The notes: generated by a model not told the origin, from the letters alone. Counted from the first letter of the stretch, positions 29,601 through 37,566 are shown. The stretch: DNA of 64,000 bases from Paraburkholderia bryophila (GCF_013409255.1 NZ_JACCAS010000002.1:3276001-3340000), one strand, 5' to 3'. Program-made: numbers and translations.

Positions 29601-31494
29601 CACCACGCGCACGATCAGCTTCACGGTCAACGACGGCACCAAGGACAGCGCCGCGGGCACGAAGGGCGTGACCGTCGCGGACGTCGACCAGACGCCGCTG
29701 ACCACGACGTCGAGCGGTAACACGGCGTTCGTGTCGGGCGACAACGCCACGTCGACGCCGGTTGCGGTGGACAGCGGCCTGAGCGTGTCGGACCGCGACA
29801 ACCCGACGCTCGCGTCGGCCACGGTCTCGATCACGACGGGCTTCCATGCCGGCGAGGACGTGCTTGCGTTCACGAACGGCAACGCCACGACGTTCGGCAA
29901 TATCATCGCTTCGTTCGACGCGACGACCGGCGTGCTGACGCTGACGTCGGCGGGCCAGTCGGCCACGGTCGCGCAATGGCAGGCGGCGCTGCGCGCGGTG
30001 ACCTACACCGACACGGCGTTGATACCCGACAGCACGCAACGCACCGTCAGCTTCGCCGTCAACGATGGCATGAAGGACAGCGCGGTCGGCACGAAGGCGA
30101 TCACCGTGACCGCGACGGATCAGACGCCGCGGGTCACCAACAGCGACACGAGCTCACTGACCTTCAGCAGCGGACCGAAAGCGCAACCGGTCACGGTCGC
30201 GCCGCAAATCAGCGTGACCGATGTGGACAGCGGCGCGACGCTGGCATCGGCCACGGTGTCGATCAGCGGTGGCTTCCACGCCGACCGCGACGTGCTTGCA
30301 TTCACCGGCAGCGCGGCGACCGGCAACATCGTCGGCACTTATGACGCAACAACGGGTGTGCTGACGTTGAGTTCGGCGGGGCACAGCGCAACCTTCGCGC
30401 AATGGCAGGCGGCGCTTGCCGCCGTCACCTACGCGGACAGCGTGAGTGAAACCGGCGCGAGCAGCCGGACGATCAGCTTCTCCGTCAACGACGGCCAGAA
30501 GAGCAGCGTGCCGTCCACGCGTACCGTGAACATCGCGGCGGCGCCGGTGACGGTGACCCAACCGACGCAATCGACGCAGCCGATGCCGGCGAACCAGGTC
30601 ACGCTGCCGCCTAGTGGCAACGGTGCGAGCGCGTCGTCGTCGGCGACACAGTCGAACACACCGAATGCGGCGTCCACGTCCGCGCCCGACATCATCGTCA
30701 CGTTCCCGTTCGACCTGACCGACAGCATTTCCAACCCGCTGATCGTGCTCGACGCATTCGCCGATGCGCCGGAAGTCGGCTCAATCCCAGCCATTCACAC
30801 AGCCACCTTCACCGCCGACGAAATCGGCACAAGCAGCTACGCGAACAGCGGCAGTGTCGGCGGTTCGAACCATCACGGCTCGCTTAGCGACACCTCGGTC
30901 GGCCCGATCGAATCGACGCCTGCGCCGACCAGCGCGCCGCTATCGCTCGATCTGCCCGCCCTCGCGATGCACCTGAACGTCGGGCCGGATCAAGCGTTCG
31001 TCGTATCGCTGCCGGTCATGCTCGGTTCGAGCGAAGGCTTGCCGGTCGGCGCCGACGCACACGTCGAATTGCGTCTCGCCGACGGCCGTCCGTTGCCGGC
31101 ATGGCTGCATTACGACCCGGTGCGCGGCACGCTGAGCGGCAAGGTACCGGCGAATCAGCGCGCCTTGCAGATCGCGATCATCGCGCACGACGCTCAAGGT
31201 CGTCAGACACGCCGCGACGTGGCGATCGAATTCGGCGGCGCGAGCCGCTCCACGCATTCGGGGCATGCCGGGCACGACACAACACACGGCGCGGCCCATC
31301 CGCCCGCCGTCGCGCCAAATGCCACCGCGGCCACGCCCCCACACGCGGCGCTGCCGTTCAATAGTCCGCCGCTTGCCAAACCCTCGCTCGCCGAACAGTT
31401 CGTGCGCGCGCATGCGACGCTGCACGTGGCCCGTCCGGTCAACGCGGCGACCACCGCCGTCGCGCCCGAGACTGTCTCGCGAGGTCACGCATGA
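23692..31494 (+). CDS. Giant DUF4347 repeat protein, probable secreted adhesin
   Basis: A 2600-residue protein with a modular plan. Residues about 30-45 hold an LEPR-type motif (ALEPRVVYDAS) seen at the start of type-I-exported adhesins; there is no Sec signal. Residues about 115-258 form a DUF4347 domain (VVFIDPSVANYQSL, HLISHGADGEI, IYGCDVAQ). Residues 259-443 are a beta-rich linker. Residues 444-2285 are 13 tandem repeats of about 143 residues, each ending DQTP or similar and containing TLASATV, GEDVLxF, TLAQWQAAL and TISFxVNDG. A Pro/Thr/Ser-rich region follows, then an Ig/cadherin-like domain at about 2422-2517 (LPAWLHYDPVRGTLSG). No glycine-rich RTX nonapeptides are seen. Its stop overlaps the TolC-like gene start, tying it to that export set. 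Confidence 0.88.
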   Translation: MKIVKQLLKRLIDHGDAASVRAPVVPAPLMMALEPRVVYDASVAAVAPHPHGAEGDSHAGAASSLSATPKPVAEHDVKPDHAARSDPSRSGPSKDSATPKAAESGAAGQGDSAAHQVVFIDPSVANYQSLIAGLPAGTQYVVLNANTDGFAQIAQYLQTHKGIESIHLISHGADGEIQAGSTWLNAGDLSAYSAELTQIGAAMKPGGDFLIYGCDVAQNADGQALVQSVAALTHLNVAASTDATGMAALGGNWTLEYKVGDVHTPVIESAAVQAQYNALLGVTVETYDTHVSPAFDTTTNSFTLDGLTYTTDQPVETTVYTTTTDPFGAPPLSTGPADGVLMVNFNGTQMSSLTIQLANGSHFALSSFDIDAFSDGSIYIRPNGDASKQVLLVTGGLYSSTINLAGNANFQNLTSITIVDVGDDGFLTPTLNNFTYTQLGAVATTSGSSASFVAGDNVASTPVAVDNGITLSDAGATTAQTATVSITGNLHSGEDLLAFNNTSATLYGNISATYTAATGVLSLTSSGGTATITQWQAALRAVTYTDTAITPNTATRTISFAVNDGISAGVTGSRTVTVADTDQTPTLSSTSSGVAYAAGAASTPVFSGVSISDRDNTTLASATVTVGGGYQSGDTLSFTNTSATLYGNIGIASNSNGVLTLTSASNSATLAQWDNALNAVRFADASNATPGARTVSFSVSDGTKSSTLLTNTVTVTAGPIVTTDVGSAAFVAGDNTASTPVAIDSGLAVTDANSATLQSATVSITGNFQSGEDLLSFVSNPATMGDIAGSYNTATGVLTLNSASHATIAQWQAALSSITYTDTAVTPNNATRTIGFAINDGTQTSPVATRTITVAATDQTPIVGTTGGTTAFTAGNNTTSTPVAVDSGISVSDLDNTTLASGSVSITGNFHAGEDVLGFTNTSATLFGNIAASYDAVHGVLTLTSSGAIATVAQWRNALESVTYTDTAVTPNTATRTISFAVSDGSVSSLAATKAVSVTDVDQTPVVVTSGGSASFVAGDNAPSTPVAVDSGLTVSDLDNGTLASATVQIGAGFHAGEDVLSFTNNGVTMGNIVASYDAVHGTLTLSSAGATATLAQWQAALRSVTYTDAAVTPDNTTRSVSFTVNDGTVNSVASIRTVTVADTDQTPILTTTGGTTAFVEADNVTSTPVAIDSGVTVSDLDNSTLAHATVSITGNLHSGEDVLAFSNTNATLFGDIAGSFNAATGTMLLSSSSGTATLAQWQAALRAVTYTDTAITPNTANRTISFVVNDGSKDSLAGTKTVSVAGVDQSPVLSASSGDFNYLPGAAAHNIDSGITLTDSDSTTMASATIQFTSGFQSGDQLSLNYNAATMGFNFTITFDGVAGTLTITRSGAMTLSNWQAIIDNVQFSAAPGAPLGTRALSVVTSDGIKDSNTLTYNVDVISSAPQLTTTSTGSVTFTAGDNAAGVPIVVDGGLSVLDPLGNPIVSAMVSITGNYQSNQDVLLFINDGATMGDIFANFNAATGVLTLTSSSGTATDGQWAAAMRAVTFTDTAVTPNTASRSISFQISDGTQNSTTLIRTLTVTDTDQTPILATGSSGSASFVAGDNVVSTPVAIDTGITVSDRDNGTLASATFQIGAGFHAGEDVLGFSNDGATMGNITASYDAVHGTLSLSSAGASATLAQWQAALRSVTYTDTAITPDNTTRTISFTVNDGTKTSAALSRSVTVSDTDQTPIVGSTSTGSATFVSGDNGPSTPVTIDNGITLSDLDNTTLGSATVQVGAGFHAGEDVLGFTNDGATMGNITASYDAVHGTLTLSSAGATATLAQWQAALRSVTYTDTAITPDTTARTIGFVVNDGTDNSAVYSRNVDVTAADQTPILTTSGGSSAFVAGDNVASTPVVIDNGVTVSDLDNTTLASATVQVGAGFHAGEDVLGFSNDGATMGNIAASYDAVHGTLTLSSAGASATLAQWQSALRSVTYTDTAVTPDNTTRTISFTVNDGTKDSAAGTKGVTVADVDQTPLTTTSSGNTAFVSGDNATSTPVAVDSGLSVSDRDNPTLASATVSITTGFHAGEDVLAFTNGNATTFGNIIASFDATTGVLTLTSAGQSATVAQWQAALRAVTYTDTALIPDSTQRTVSFAVNDGMKDSAVGTKAITVTATDQTPRVTNSDTSSLTFSSGPKAQPVTVAPQISVTDVDSGATLASATVSISGGFHADRDVLAFTGSAATGNIVGTYDATTGVLTLSSAGHSATFAQWQAALAAVTYADSVSETGASSRTISFSVNDGQKSSVPSTRTVNIAAAPVTVTQPTQSTQPMPANQVTLPPSGNGASASSSATQSNTPNAASTSAPDIIVTFPFDLTDSISNPLIVLDAFADAPEVGSIPAIHTATFTADEIGTSSYANSGSVGGSNHHGSLSDTSVGPIESTPAPTSAPLSLDLPALAMHLNVGPDQAFVVSLPVMLGSSEGLPVGADAHVELRLADGRPLPAWLHYDPVRGTLSGKVPANQRALQIAIIAHDAQGRQTRRDVAIEFGGASRSTHSGHAGHDTTHGAAHPPAVAPNATAATPPHAALPFNSPPLAKPSLAEQFVRAHATLHVARPVNAATTAVAPETVSRGHA
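25021..30546 (+). repeat. Thirteen tandem coding repeats of about 425 bp
   Basis: Repeat boundaries fall at the recurring DQTP codons. Most units are 429-432 bp. Units 2, 7 and 13 are the most diverged and lack the VAGDN-STPV start. Units 9, 10 and 11 (28405-28836, 28837-29268, 29269-29697) are the most alike, sharing long identical DNA stretches, as expected from recent duplication or gene conversion. Copy number is likely to vary between strains. Confidence 0.88.
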
Positions 31495-33122
31495 GCGTCC
31501 GCCGTTTTCCGAATCCCGTCATCTTTAGAAAGAGAGCCGCTGAATTGAACTCCTCGTCCGTAGCGGTGCGTACACCGCGTCCCGCCTTGCTGGCACTGTC
31601 GCTCGCCGTGATCTGGCTGTCGGGCTGCGCGATCAAACCCACGCCGTTCACCGAAGCCGAACGCACGCAGACCGCGCAAACCGACCGTACGTCGATGTTC
31701 GCGCAGCAGCAGGCAGTCAGCGGCCCGATCACGCTCGACGAAGCCATGGCGCGCGCGATCCGCTATAACCTCGATCATCGGCTGAAGATGATGGAAGAGG
31801 CGCTCGCGCAGAAGCAGCTCGATCTGTCGAATTTCGATCTGCTGCCCAAGCTCACCGCGCAGGCCGGTTATACGACGCGCAATCATGAACTCGCGTCGTC
31901 GTCGACCAACGTCTTCACTAACGAGCAGTCGCTCGCGCCGTCGTATTCGACCGACAAGAACGACCGCACGGCGGACCTGTCGTTCTCGTGGAATCTGCTG
32001 GACTTCGGCGTCAGCTACTACGAAGCGAAAGAGCAGGCGGACCACGTTCTGGTGCTCGAACAACGTCGCCGTAAAGTCGTGCAGTTGATGATGCAACAGG
32101 TGCGCGAAGCGTACTGGCAGGCGACCGGCGCGCAACGTCTGCGCGATCGTATCGGACCGCTGCTCGATCAGGCACGCGGCGCGTTGAACGATTCGCGTCA
32201 GGCACAGCATGAAAATCTGCGCTCGCCACTCGATACGCTCAACTATCAGCACGCGTTGCTCGATCTGATGCGTCAGTTGGAAGAGATTCGCGATCAGCTC
32301 GAAGAAGCCAAGCCGCGTCTGGCCGCGTTGATGAATCTCGAACCCGGCAAGGACTACACGCTCGCGCCGCCGGAAGGCTTCGCGGTGCCGACTTTTGACA
32401 TGCCGATGGACCGCATGGAAGAGACCGCGCTGGAGCGTCGTCCGGAACTGGTCGAGGCGAGCTACAACGAACGGATCAGCGTCAACGAAACCCACAAGGC
32501 GATGGCGAAGATGCTGCCCGGCATCGAGTTCAGCCTGGGCACGCATTACGACAGCAACAGCTTCCTCGTCTATAACGCGTGGCGCGCGGCCGGCATTAGC
32601 GTGAGCTGGAACCTGCTGAACCTGATCAACGTGAAGAACATCAAGGGCATGGCCGACGCGCAGCTTGAAGTCGCGAAAACCCAGCGTCTCGCGCTGAGCA
32701 TGGCGGTGCTCACGCAAGTGCACGTGGCTACCAGCGAGCTGAGCGCGAAACGTCGCCAGTTCGATCTGCTCAAGCAGATGAACGACGTCGATCAGCAGAT
32801 TCTCGAACACACGCATAACGCGACCCAGGCGAACGCGCAGGGCAAGCTCGAAGAAATTCGCGCCGCGACCGGCGCGATGATGTCCGAGCTGCGTCTCTAT
32901 CAGAGCTACGGCGAACTCGAAAATGCGTACGGGCAACTGCTCGCCACGCTCGGCCTCGATCCGGTGCCGGACACGGTGAAGGGTCACGATCTGGCGTCGT
33001 TGCAGCAGTCGATCAATCAGGAACAGCAGCGCTGGGTTGCGCTCGGCCATGGCATCGCCACCAGCGCGCCGGCCACGATCCAGGCAGCCGGTCCTGCAAC
33101 AGGTGGAGCTAAGACGCAATGA
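31491..33122 (+). CDS. TolC-family outer-membrane efflux lipoprotein
   Basis: A 543-residue outer-membrane-factor-type protein with long heptad-rich helices (ITLDEAMARAIRYNLDHRLKM near residue 80, then the second OEP repeat). A lipobox SGC at Cys46 implies lipid anchoring. The ATG at 31491 overlaps the adhesin stop by 4 bp. A TTG at 31545 would give a more normal 28-residue signal peptide and may be the real start. It overlaps the next gene by 4 bp. It would form the outer-membrane duct of a tripartite exporter. Confidence 0.85.
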   Translation: MSVRRFPNPVIFRKRAAELNSSSVAVRTPRPALLALSLAVIWLSGCAIKPTPFTEAERTQTAQTDRTSMFAQQQAVSGPITLDEAMARAIRYNLDHRLKMMEEALAQKQLDLSNFDLLPKLTAQAGYTTRNHELASSSTNVFTNEQSLAPSYSTDKNDRTADLSFSWNLLDFGVSYYEAKEQADHVLVLEQRRRKVVQLMMQQVREAYWQATGAQRLRDRIGPLLDQARGALNDSRQAQHENLRSPLDTLNYQHALLDLMRQLEEIRDQLEEAKPRLAALMNLEPGKDYTLAPPEGFAVPTFDMPMDRMEETALERRPELVEASYNERISVNETHKAMAKMLPGIEFSLGTHYDSNSFLVYNAWRAAGISVSWNLLNLINVKNIKGMADAQLEVAKTQRLALSMAVLTQVHVATSELSAKRRQFDLLKQMNDVDQQILEHTHNATQANAQGKLEEIRAATGAMMSELRLYQSYGELENAYGQLLATLGLDPVPDTVKGHDLASLQQSINQEQQRWVALGHGIATSAPATIQAAGPATGGAKTQ

Positions 33123-33970
33123 AGTTTTCGCAGTGTGCGGCGTGGTGTGCAGTCGCAGTCATGTTGTCCGCACAACCGGTCTGGAGCGCGCAGCCTGGCG
33201 CCCAGCCGGACGTAAAACCTGTCGCGAAGCCCGCCGTCAAGCCGGTTTCCGTGTCATCCCCGGCGCTCTCGCCGCAGCCGGCGTCGGCGCAAACCGACGC
33301 GTCCGGTGATGCGGGCAAGATCCGCATCCAGTTGGTGTCGCGCGATCAGGTGGATCTGTCGAGCGAAATCGCCGCCAAGATCGCGACCCTGCCGTTGCGT
33401 GACGGCGACGCGTTCCGCACCGGTCAGACGCTGGTGTCGCTCGATTGCTCGCTGTACACGGCGCAATTGCGCAAGGCGCAGGCCGAAGCCGGCGCCGCCA
33501 GCGATCTGCTGAACGTGGATCAGCGGCTCGCGCAACTGCATTCGGTCGGTGAGCTCGAAGTGCAGCAGGCGGCCGCCAAACTGAAGGCGAGCAACGCCGA
33601 GGTCGCGTACATGCAAGCGACGGTGCGCAAATGCGTGATTACCGCACCGTTCGGCGGCCGCGTCTCGAAGCGCTCGGCCGCGCCGCAGCAGTTCGCGGAA
33701 CCGGGCAAGCCGCTGCTGACGATCGTCGACACCAGCCGCCTCGAACTGAAAATGATCGTGCCGTCGAAGTGGCTCGTCTGGCTGAAGCCCGGCCATGCGC
33801 TCAGCGTGCAGGTCGACGAGGTCGGCAAGACCTATCCGGCCCAGGTCGCACGCATCGGCGCACGCGTCGATCCGGTCACGCAGACCGTCGACGTGACAGC
33901 CGCGCTGGCCGGCAACGTGCCCGAGCTGCTGCCCGGCATGAGCGGCTGGGCTACCTTCGCCAGCCGATGA
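33119..33970 (+). CDS. HlyD/RND-type periplasmic adaptor protein
   Basis: A 283-residue adaptor with a signal peptide (cleavage near VWSA, residue 24), a Pro-rich linker, then the lipoyl halves (PLRDGDAFRTGQTLVSLDC and VITAPFGGRVSKR) around a short helical hairpin, and a beta-barrel (LPGMSGWATF). It is short for the family because the coiled hairpin is small. It overlaps its neighbours on both sides by 4 bp. It probably bridges the TolC-like channel to inner-membrane components. Confidence 0.85.
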   Translation: MKFSQCAAWCAVAVMLSAQPVWSAQPGAQPDVKPVAKPAVKPVSVSSPALSPQPASAQTDASGDAGKIRIQLVSRDQVDLSSEIAAKIATLPLRDGDAFRTGQTLVSLDCSLYTAQLRKAQAEAGAASDLLNVDQRLAQLHSVGELEVQQAAAKLKASNAEVAYMQATVRKCVITAPFGGRVSKRSAAPQQFAEPGKPLLTIVDTSRLELKMIVPSKWLVWLKPGHALSVQVDEVGKTYPAQVARIGARVDPVTQTVDVTAALAGNVPELLPGMSGWATFASR

Positions 33971-35415
33971 CCGCCATGCATCCGGCGCCCGGCGGCCCGT
34001 CGCCCGGGAACCACGCGAACAACGTGCGGATCGACCCGCAGCAACTGGCCATGCTGTGGCAACTCGCGGCCCGCGCGCGCGACGCGCAGACCGAAGCGAC
34101 GCTCGGCTTCACCGTGGTCAACGAAACGCTGTCGCTGCTGCCGTACCGGCAAGCCGCCTGGTGGCGCGGCACCGCGCCCGGCACGGTGGCGGCGGTGTCC
34201 GGTTTGCCGGAGAGCGATCCGAATGCGCCTTACGTGCAGTGGCTCGGCGCGCTGTGCCGGGTGCTGGCGCGCGCGCCTGAAACCGCTGCACCGAGCGCCG
34301 CCGATGCGACCGTGGCCGCGCCCACGGAGCGCGCGCGTGCCTTCACCGCGGCGGATCTCGCCGTCGACCCTTCGGCCGCGCACGTCGTGCAGGACTGGCA
34401 GGCGTGGTGGCCCGAGCATGGTCTCTGGCTACCGCTGGCCGATCGCAGCGGCCGTTCGCTGGGCGGCGTGGTGTTCGCACGCGACGCGGCGTGGACCGCG
34501 GTGGATTGCGCGTTGCTCGGCGAACTCGCGCAGGTCTGGGCGCATGCCTTCGCGGCGTTCGGCCCGCGGCCTTCGTGGTTCGAACGGGCGCGCGTGATTC
34601 TGAAGCCGGGTCGGCAGCAGCGTCGCGTGTTGATTGCGCTGGCGATTGCGTGCGTGATTCCCGTGCGGCTGACGGTGCTCGCGCCGGCCGAAGTCACACC
34701 GAAAGATCCGTTCGTGGTGCGTGCGCCGCTCGACGGCGTAATCGACCGTTTGTACGTGCAGCCGAACCAGCCGGTCGCGGCCGGCACGCCGCTGCTCGGT
34801 CTCGACGCCACGACGCTGCAGTCGCGCTATGCGCTGGCGCGCAAGGACTTCGATACCGCGCAGGAAGAGTATCGGCAGACCGCGCAGCTCGCCGTAACCG
34901 ACGACCGTAACCGCCTCGACATGGCCGAGCGCAAAGGCAAGCTCGACCAGAGCGCGGTGCAGCTCGACTACACCGCGCAGCAACTCGCGCGCGTGCGGGT
35001 CAGCGCGGCGCGTGCGGGCGTCGCGGTGTTCGCCGATCCGAACGAATGGACCGGCAAGGCCGTCGCCGTCGGCGAAAAGATCCTGTTGCTGGCGGACCCG
35101 GCGCATGTCGAACTGAGCGCGTATGTGCCGGTCGCCGACAACGTTGACGTGAAAGCCGGCGCGACCATCACGCTGTATCCGAAGAGCTCGCCGCTCGCCA
35201 CCTACGAAGCGCGGATCGACTCGGTCGCGTATCGCGCCGAGCCGACACCCGACGGCGTACTCGCGTACCGCATCCGCGCGACCTTTAGCGACGCCACGGC
35301 GCGGCCGCCGCTCGGCGCGATGGGCACCGCGCGAATTCATGGCAACTGGGTGCCGTTGTTCTACTACGTGCTGCGTCGTCCGTTGACGCTGGCGCGCCAA
35401 TGGCTCGGCTGGTAA
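33967..35415 (+). CDS. GAF-domain HlyD-family membrane fusion protein
   Basis: A 482-residue protein in which a GAF-like cytoplasmic domain (about 25-200) is joined through one transmembrane helix (about 220-238, VLIALAIACVIPVRLTVLA) to a periplasmic HlyD adaptor region (APLDGVIDRLYVQPNQPV, coiled hairpin about 290-345, then a barrel). The GAF domain could let a cytosolic signal control export. It starts inside the stop of the previous gene (ATGA) and ends 6 bp before the M50 protein gene. It lacks any ATPase motif. Confidence 0.8.
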   Translation: MTAMHPAPGGPSPGNHANNVRIDPQQLAMLWQLAARARDAQTEATLGFTVVNETLSLLPYRQAAWWRGTAPGTVAAVSGLPESDPNAPYVQWLGALCRVLARAPETAAPSAADATVAAPTERARAFTAADLAVDPSAAHVVQDWQAWWPEHGLWLPLADRSGRSLGGVVFARDAAWTAVDCALLGELAQVWAHAFAAFGPRPSWFERARVILKPGRQQRRVLIALAIACVIPVRLTVLAPAEVTPKDPFVVRAPLDGVIDRLYVQPNQPVAAGTPLLGLDATTLQSRYALARKDFDTAQEEYRQTAQLAVTDDRNRLDMAERKGKLDQSAVQLDYTAQQLARVRVSAARAGVAVFADPNEWTGKAVAVGEKILLLADPAHVELSAYVPVADNVDVKAGATITLYPKSSPLATYEARIDSVAYRAEPTPDGVLAYRIRATFSDATARPPLGAMGTARIHGNWVPLFYYVLRRPLTLARQWLGW

Positions 35416-35421
35416 CGCTAT

Positions 35422-37566
35422 GTGCTCCGCCCGTTTGAGTGGGACCGCAACATGAGCCGGCTGCCGCAACTTCGCCAGGAACTGACGCTCAGCGTCGGTG
35501 CGCCTTCGTCGGAAGGCGCGCCGACGTGGATGCTGCACGACCCCGCCGCGAACCGTTTTTTTCAGCTCGGCTGGCCGGCCTTCGAGCTGCTGTCGCGCTG
35601 GCCGCTCGACGACGCGCAGGCGATCGTCGCCAGTGTGAATCGCGACACGACGCTGACCGTCACGATCGACGACATGGAAGCGCTGGTGCGCATGCTGCAT
35701 CAGCAGAACCTGCTGGTCGCGCGTACCGCTGCCGACGCCGACCGGCTCGCCGCCCGCGCCGAAGCGGGGCGGCTCGGCCAGGCGATGTGGCTGCTCAAAC
35801 ACTACTTGATGATCCGCATTCCGCTGTGGCATCCCATGGCGTTTCTGCGGCGCACTGCGCGCTATGCGTCGTTCGCGTTTCGCCCGGTGTTCTGGATGAT
35901 GATCGCCGCCTGCGCGGTGCTCGGGCTGTTCCTCGTGTCGCGCCGCTGGGACGAATTCCTGCATACGTTCCACTCGTACGCGGATCTGCAAGGGCTCGTC
36001 GCGGTTGGCATCGCGATCGGCTGCGCCAAGATATTGCATGAATTCGCGCATGCGTTCACCGCGCAGCGTTACGGCTGCCGCGTGCCGACCATGGGCGTGG
36101 CCTTTCTCGTGATGCTGCCGGTGCTGTACACGGATACCACCGAAGCGTGGAAAGTGCCGAGCCGCGCGAGCCGTCTGCGGATCGGCGCGGCCGGCATGCT
36201 GAGCGAACTCGCGCTCGCCGCCGTGGCAACGCTCGCGTGGAGCCTGCTGCCCGACGGCCCGCTGCGCGCCGGCGCGTTTCTGCTCGCCACCACGACGTGG
36301 ATCGGCACGCTGGCGATCAACGCGAGTCCGTTCATGCGCTTCGACGGCTATTTTCTGCTGTCGGACTGGCTCAACATGCCGAATCTGCACGACCGCGCGT
36401 TCGCGCTCGGGCGCTGGTGGCTGCGCGAGTGGCTGTTCGGTTTCGGCGAGCCGCAGCCGGAGCCGTGCTCGCCGTCGCGGCGGCGGTTCCTCGTCGGCTT
36501 TGCGTTCGCGACGTGGCTGTACCGGCTCGTGGTGTTCTTCTCGATCGCGTTGGTCGTGTATCACGCGTTCTTCAAAGTGCTCGGGCTGATGCTGTTCTTC
36601 ATCGAATTCGGCTGGTTTATCGTGCGGCCGATGTGGCGCGAAACGCTCGCGTGCTGGGAGCGTCGCGCGCAATTGGGCTGGCGGCGGCAGACCCGGCGCG
36701 CCGCGTTGGTGGGCGCGTTGCTGATCGGCTTCGTGGTGTTGCCGTGGCACGCGGGCGTGAATGCGCCGGCGGTGTTCGGGCCGCAGCATGCGCAAGGCTT
36801 GTACACGGTCGCGGCGGGTTATGTGGCAGCGACGCCGCCGCCCGCCCAGGACGGTCAGACGGTGCAAGCGGGCGAGGTGCTCGCGACCATCGTGTCGCCG
36901 GATCTCGAATACAAGCTCAAAGCCGCGCAGGCCGACGAAGCGTTGCTGCGCTGGCAGGTCGAACAGCAGGCGTTCGACGACCGTCTGCGCGAGCAGGGCG
37001 TCGCGCTGACGCGGCGCTGGGATGCGGCGCGTCAGACGATCGCGGGCTTGCAGGCGGAAATCGAGCAGTTGACGATCCGCGCGCCGTTTGCCGGCACGCT
37101 GGATGTGCCCGGCTACGCGCTCGCGGCCGGCACGTGGCTGCCGCGCGGCGAGCGGCTCTACGACGTGATTGGGCCCGGAGGCATCAAGGGCGATGCGTTC
37201 GTCGGCGAAAACGACGTGGGCCGTGTGCGAGCCGGTGAGCCGGCCGTGTTCGTCGCGACGCTCGCGGAAATGCGGCCGGTGCATTGCCTCGTGCAGGCCG
37301 TCGATAAAGTGAATATCGGCGTGCTCGACGAGCCTTCGGTCGCGAGCCAGTATGGCGGTCCGATTCCCGCCGAGCAGGACGCGAAGACGCATCAACTGGT
37401 GCCGTTGCAGGCGACCTGGCGAGTGCGGATCGGCGACTGCGATAGCGGCAGGATGTTGACGCGCGAGTTGACGGGAAGCGCGTCGCTCGATGGCGGCCGG
37501 GAGAGTTATGCGGGCAAGTGGCTGCGCGCGCTCGTCGCGGTCATGCAGCGGGAAGGCGGCTTTTAA
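35422..37566 (+). CDS. PqqD-like/M50 metalloprotease/HlyD fusion membrane protein
   Basis: A 714-residue protein from a GTG start; an in-frame ATG at 35452 is an alternative. Residues about 30-100 resemble a PqqD-like winged-helix domain (WMLHDPAANRFFQLG). An M50 site-2-protease-type membrane core follows, with zinc motif HEFAH (206-210) and the second metal motif NASPFMRFDGY (300-310). After more transmembrane segments, residues from about 440 form a periplasmic HlyD-like adaptor with lipoyl halves around a coiled hairpin. All metal-binding residues are intact, so protease activity is plausible. In place of an ABC exporter, this protein closes the operon and may act as the inner-membrane energy-independent or processing component. 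Confidence 0.82.
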   Translation: MLRPFEWDRNMSRLPQLRQELTLSVGAPSSEGAPTWMLHDPAANRFFQLGWPAFELLSRWPLDDAQAIVASVNRDTTLTVTIDDMEALVRMLHQQNLLVARTAADADRLAARAEAGRLGQAMWLLKHYLMIRIPLWHPMAFLRRTARYASFAFRPVFWMMIAACAVLGLFLVSRRWDEFLHTFHSYADLQGLVAVGIAIGCAKILHEFAHAFTAQRYGCRVPTMGVAFLVMLPVLYTDTTEAWKVPSRASRLRIGAAGMLSELALAAVATLAWSLLPDGPLRAGAFLLATTTWIGTLAINASPFMRFDGYFLLSDWLNMPNLHDRAFALGRWWLREWLFGFGEPQPEPCSPSRRRFLVGFAFATWLYRLVVFFSIALVVYHAFFKVLGLMLFFIEFGWFIVRPMWRETLACWERRAQLGWRRQTRRAALVGALLIGFVVLPWHAGVNAPAVFGPQHAQGLYTVAAGYVAATPPPAQDGQTVQAGEVLATIVSPDLEYKLKAAQADEALLRWQVEQQAFDDRLREQGVALTRRWDAARQTIAGLQAEIEQLTIRAPFAGTLDVPGYALAAGTWLPRGERLYDVIGPGGIKGDAFVGENDVGRVRAGEPAVFVATLAEMRPVHCLVQAVDKVNIGVLDEPSVASQYGGPIPAEQDAKTHQLVPLQATWRVRIGDCDSGRMLTRELTGSASLDGGRESYAGKWLRALVAVMQREGGF

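Noticed and set aside
25813..30039. 1408-codon open frame on the minus strand opposite the repeat protein
   Set aside because: It is Arg/Ala/Gly-rich and mirrors the repeat structure of the plus-strand gene, as expected for an antisense shadow in GC-rich DNA.
25021..30546. CRISPR array or intergenic repeat
   Set aside because: The repeats are long, in-frame, coding units without spacers. No CRISPR-like direct repeats were seen elsewhere in the window.
34429..37395. 988-codon minus-strand open frame opposite the GAF-HlyD and M50 genes
   Set aside because: Composition is Arg/His/Ala-rich with no domain. The plus-strand proteins have clear motifs.
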